A DNA stretch of 46,709 bases from Rhodoluna limnophila. Its GTDB lineage: Bacteria > Actinomycetota > Actinomycetes > Actinomycetales > Microbacteriaceae. Below the pieces are notes generated by a model. The model saw nothing but the letters and a program-made list of their open reading frames with translations. It had not been told where the DNA came from and made no database searches. Below are positions 46,471-46,709 of the stretch, one piece after another. Each line of letters begins with the position of its first letter. Position 1 is the first letter of the stretch. The stretch covers positions 1-46,709 of the forward strand of contig CAMAXJ010000006.1 of NCBI GenBank assembly GCA_945862155.1. Direction: 5' to 3'. Made by a program: the position numbers and the translations under genes.

Positions 46471-46709
46471 GCGCAGAAACTCTCAGAGCAAGTTGGCCCC
46501 TACTTCGGGGACTTCGGTGGCAGATTTGTGCCTGAATCACTCATCGGTGCGCTGGATGAGCTTGACGCAACCTATCAACATGCCAAATCTGACCCGTCGT
46601 TTATTGCGGAGCTTGCAAACTTACACAAGACCTACACGGGCAGGCCTTCGATAATCACGGAGGCTCCGAAGTTCGCGTCCTCCGTTGGTGAAATCAGAGT
46701 ATTTCTAAA
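46468..46709 (+). CDS. trpB: Tryptophan synthase beta subunit (5' part, cut by window end)
   Basis: The first 80 codons plus two bases of trpB. The visible product begins AQKLSEQVGPYFGDFGG and continues RFVPESLIGALDEL and TGRPS, all diagnostic of the beta subunit, which makes tryptophan from indole and serine with PLP. The PLP lysine and the rest lie beyond the window. It starts nine bases after trpC. Confidence 0.95.
   Translation, partial: MAQKLSEQVGPYFGDFGGRFVPESLIGALDELDATYQHAKSDPSFIAELANLHKTYTGRPSIITEAPKFASSVGEIRVFL

Noticed and set aside
1-46709. A defence, mobile or secondary-metabolite system hidden in the window
   Set aside because: Every gene is a conserved housekeeping or small accessory gene in actinobacterial order. 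No transposase, integrase, direct-repeat array or island-like change in composition is visible.

Overview
This window is a densely packed stretch of actinobacterial core genome. The best guess is a streamlined Microbacteriaceae relative of the freshwater Luna lineage (Rhodoluna/Aquiluna-like). The reasons are actinobacterial gene order, an S4 protein of the cysteine-free Microbacteriaceae type, a PriA without ATPase motifs, a HGxxPAAW-type protein in the trp operon, a base composition that looks roughly balanced rather than GC-rich, and very short intergenic gaps. The lineage is an inference from sequence character; no search was run.

Layout: (1) 64-2589 thrS and a HIT-family Ap4A phosphorylase; (2) 2632-4101 pdxS-pdxT; (3) 4144-7034 yebC-ruvC-ruvA-ruvB; (4) 7095-12476 yajC-secD-secF followed by the (p)ppGpp enzyme rsh; (5) 12477-14505 on the minus strand, a DUF349 protein and a membrane-anchored cyclophilin; (6) 14581-22346 rarA, rpsD, two small membrane or accessory proteins, alaS, ruvX, mltG, aroE; (7) 22382-26632 aroC-aroK-aroB-aroQ-efp-nusB; (8) 26704-36035 pyrR-pyrB-pyrC-(membrane protein)-carA-carB-pyrF-gmk-rpoZ; (9) 36049-43299 coaBC-metK-priA-fmt-rsmB-rpe; (10) 43377-46709 trpE, two small membrane proteins, trpC and the 5' part of trpB. 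All genes are on the plus strand except the two in (5). No stretch above 300 bases lacks a gene. The longest gap is 168 bases (15895-16062, before rpsD), and it appears to hold a structured RNA leader and two promoters. I see no rRNA, tRNA, insertion sequence, prophage, CRISPR array or defence system.

The genes form linked housekeeping modules: Holliday-junction processing, Sec translocation accessories, the common aromatic pathway feeding the tryptophan operon, nearly all of de novo UMP synthesis, and translation functions. Many genes overlap by 1, 4 or 8 bases, which suggests translational coupling. About 22 of 48 genes start with GTG or TTG.

The most interesting signals are regulatory. 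A textbook PyrR-binding hairpin covers the Shine-Dalgarno sequence of pyrR itself. A three-way-junction-like RNA lies upstream of rpsD. A 25-codon reading frame without tryptophan codons appears to start a leaderless transcript and ends in a TTGA overlap with trpE. Several starts have a -10-like hexamer 6-8 bases upstream, consistent with leaderless mRNAs. Relative to M. tuberculosis-type gene order, phospholipid/PIM genes, apt and mIHF are missing from their usual positions, which fits streamlining or relocation.
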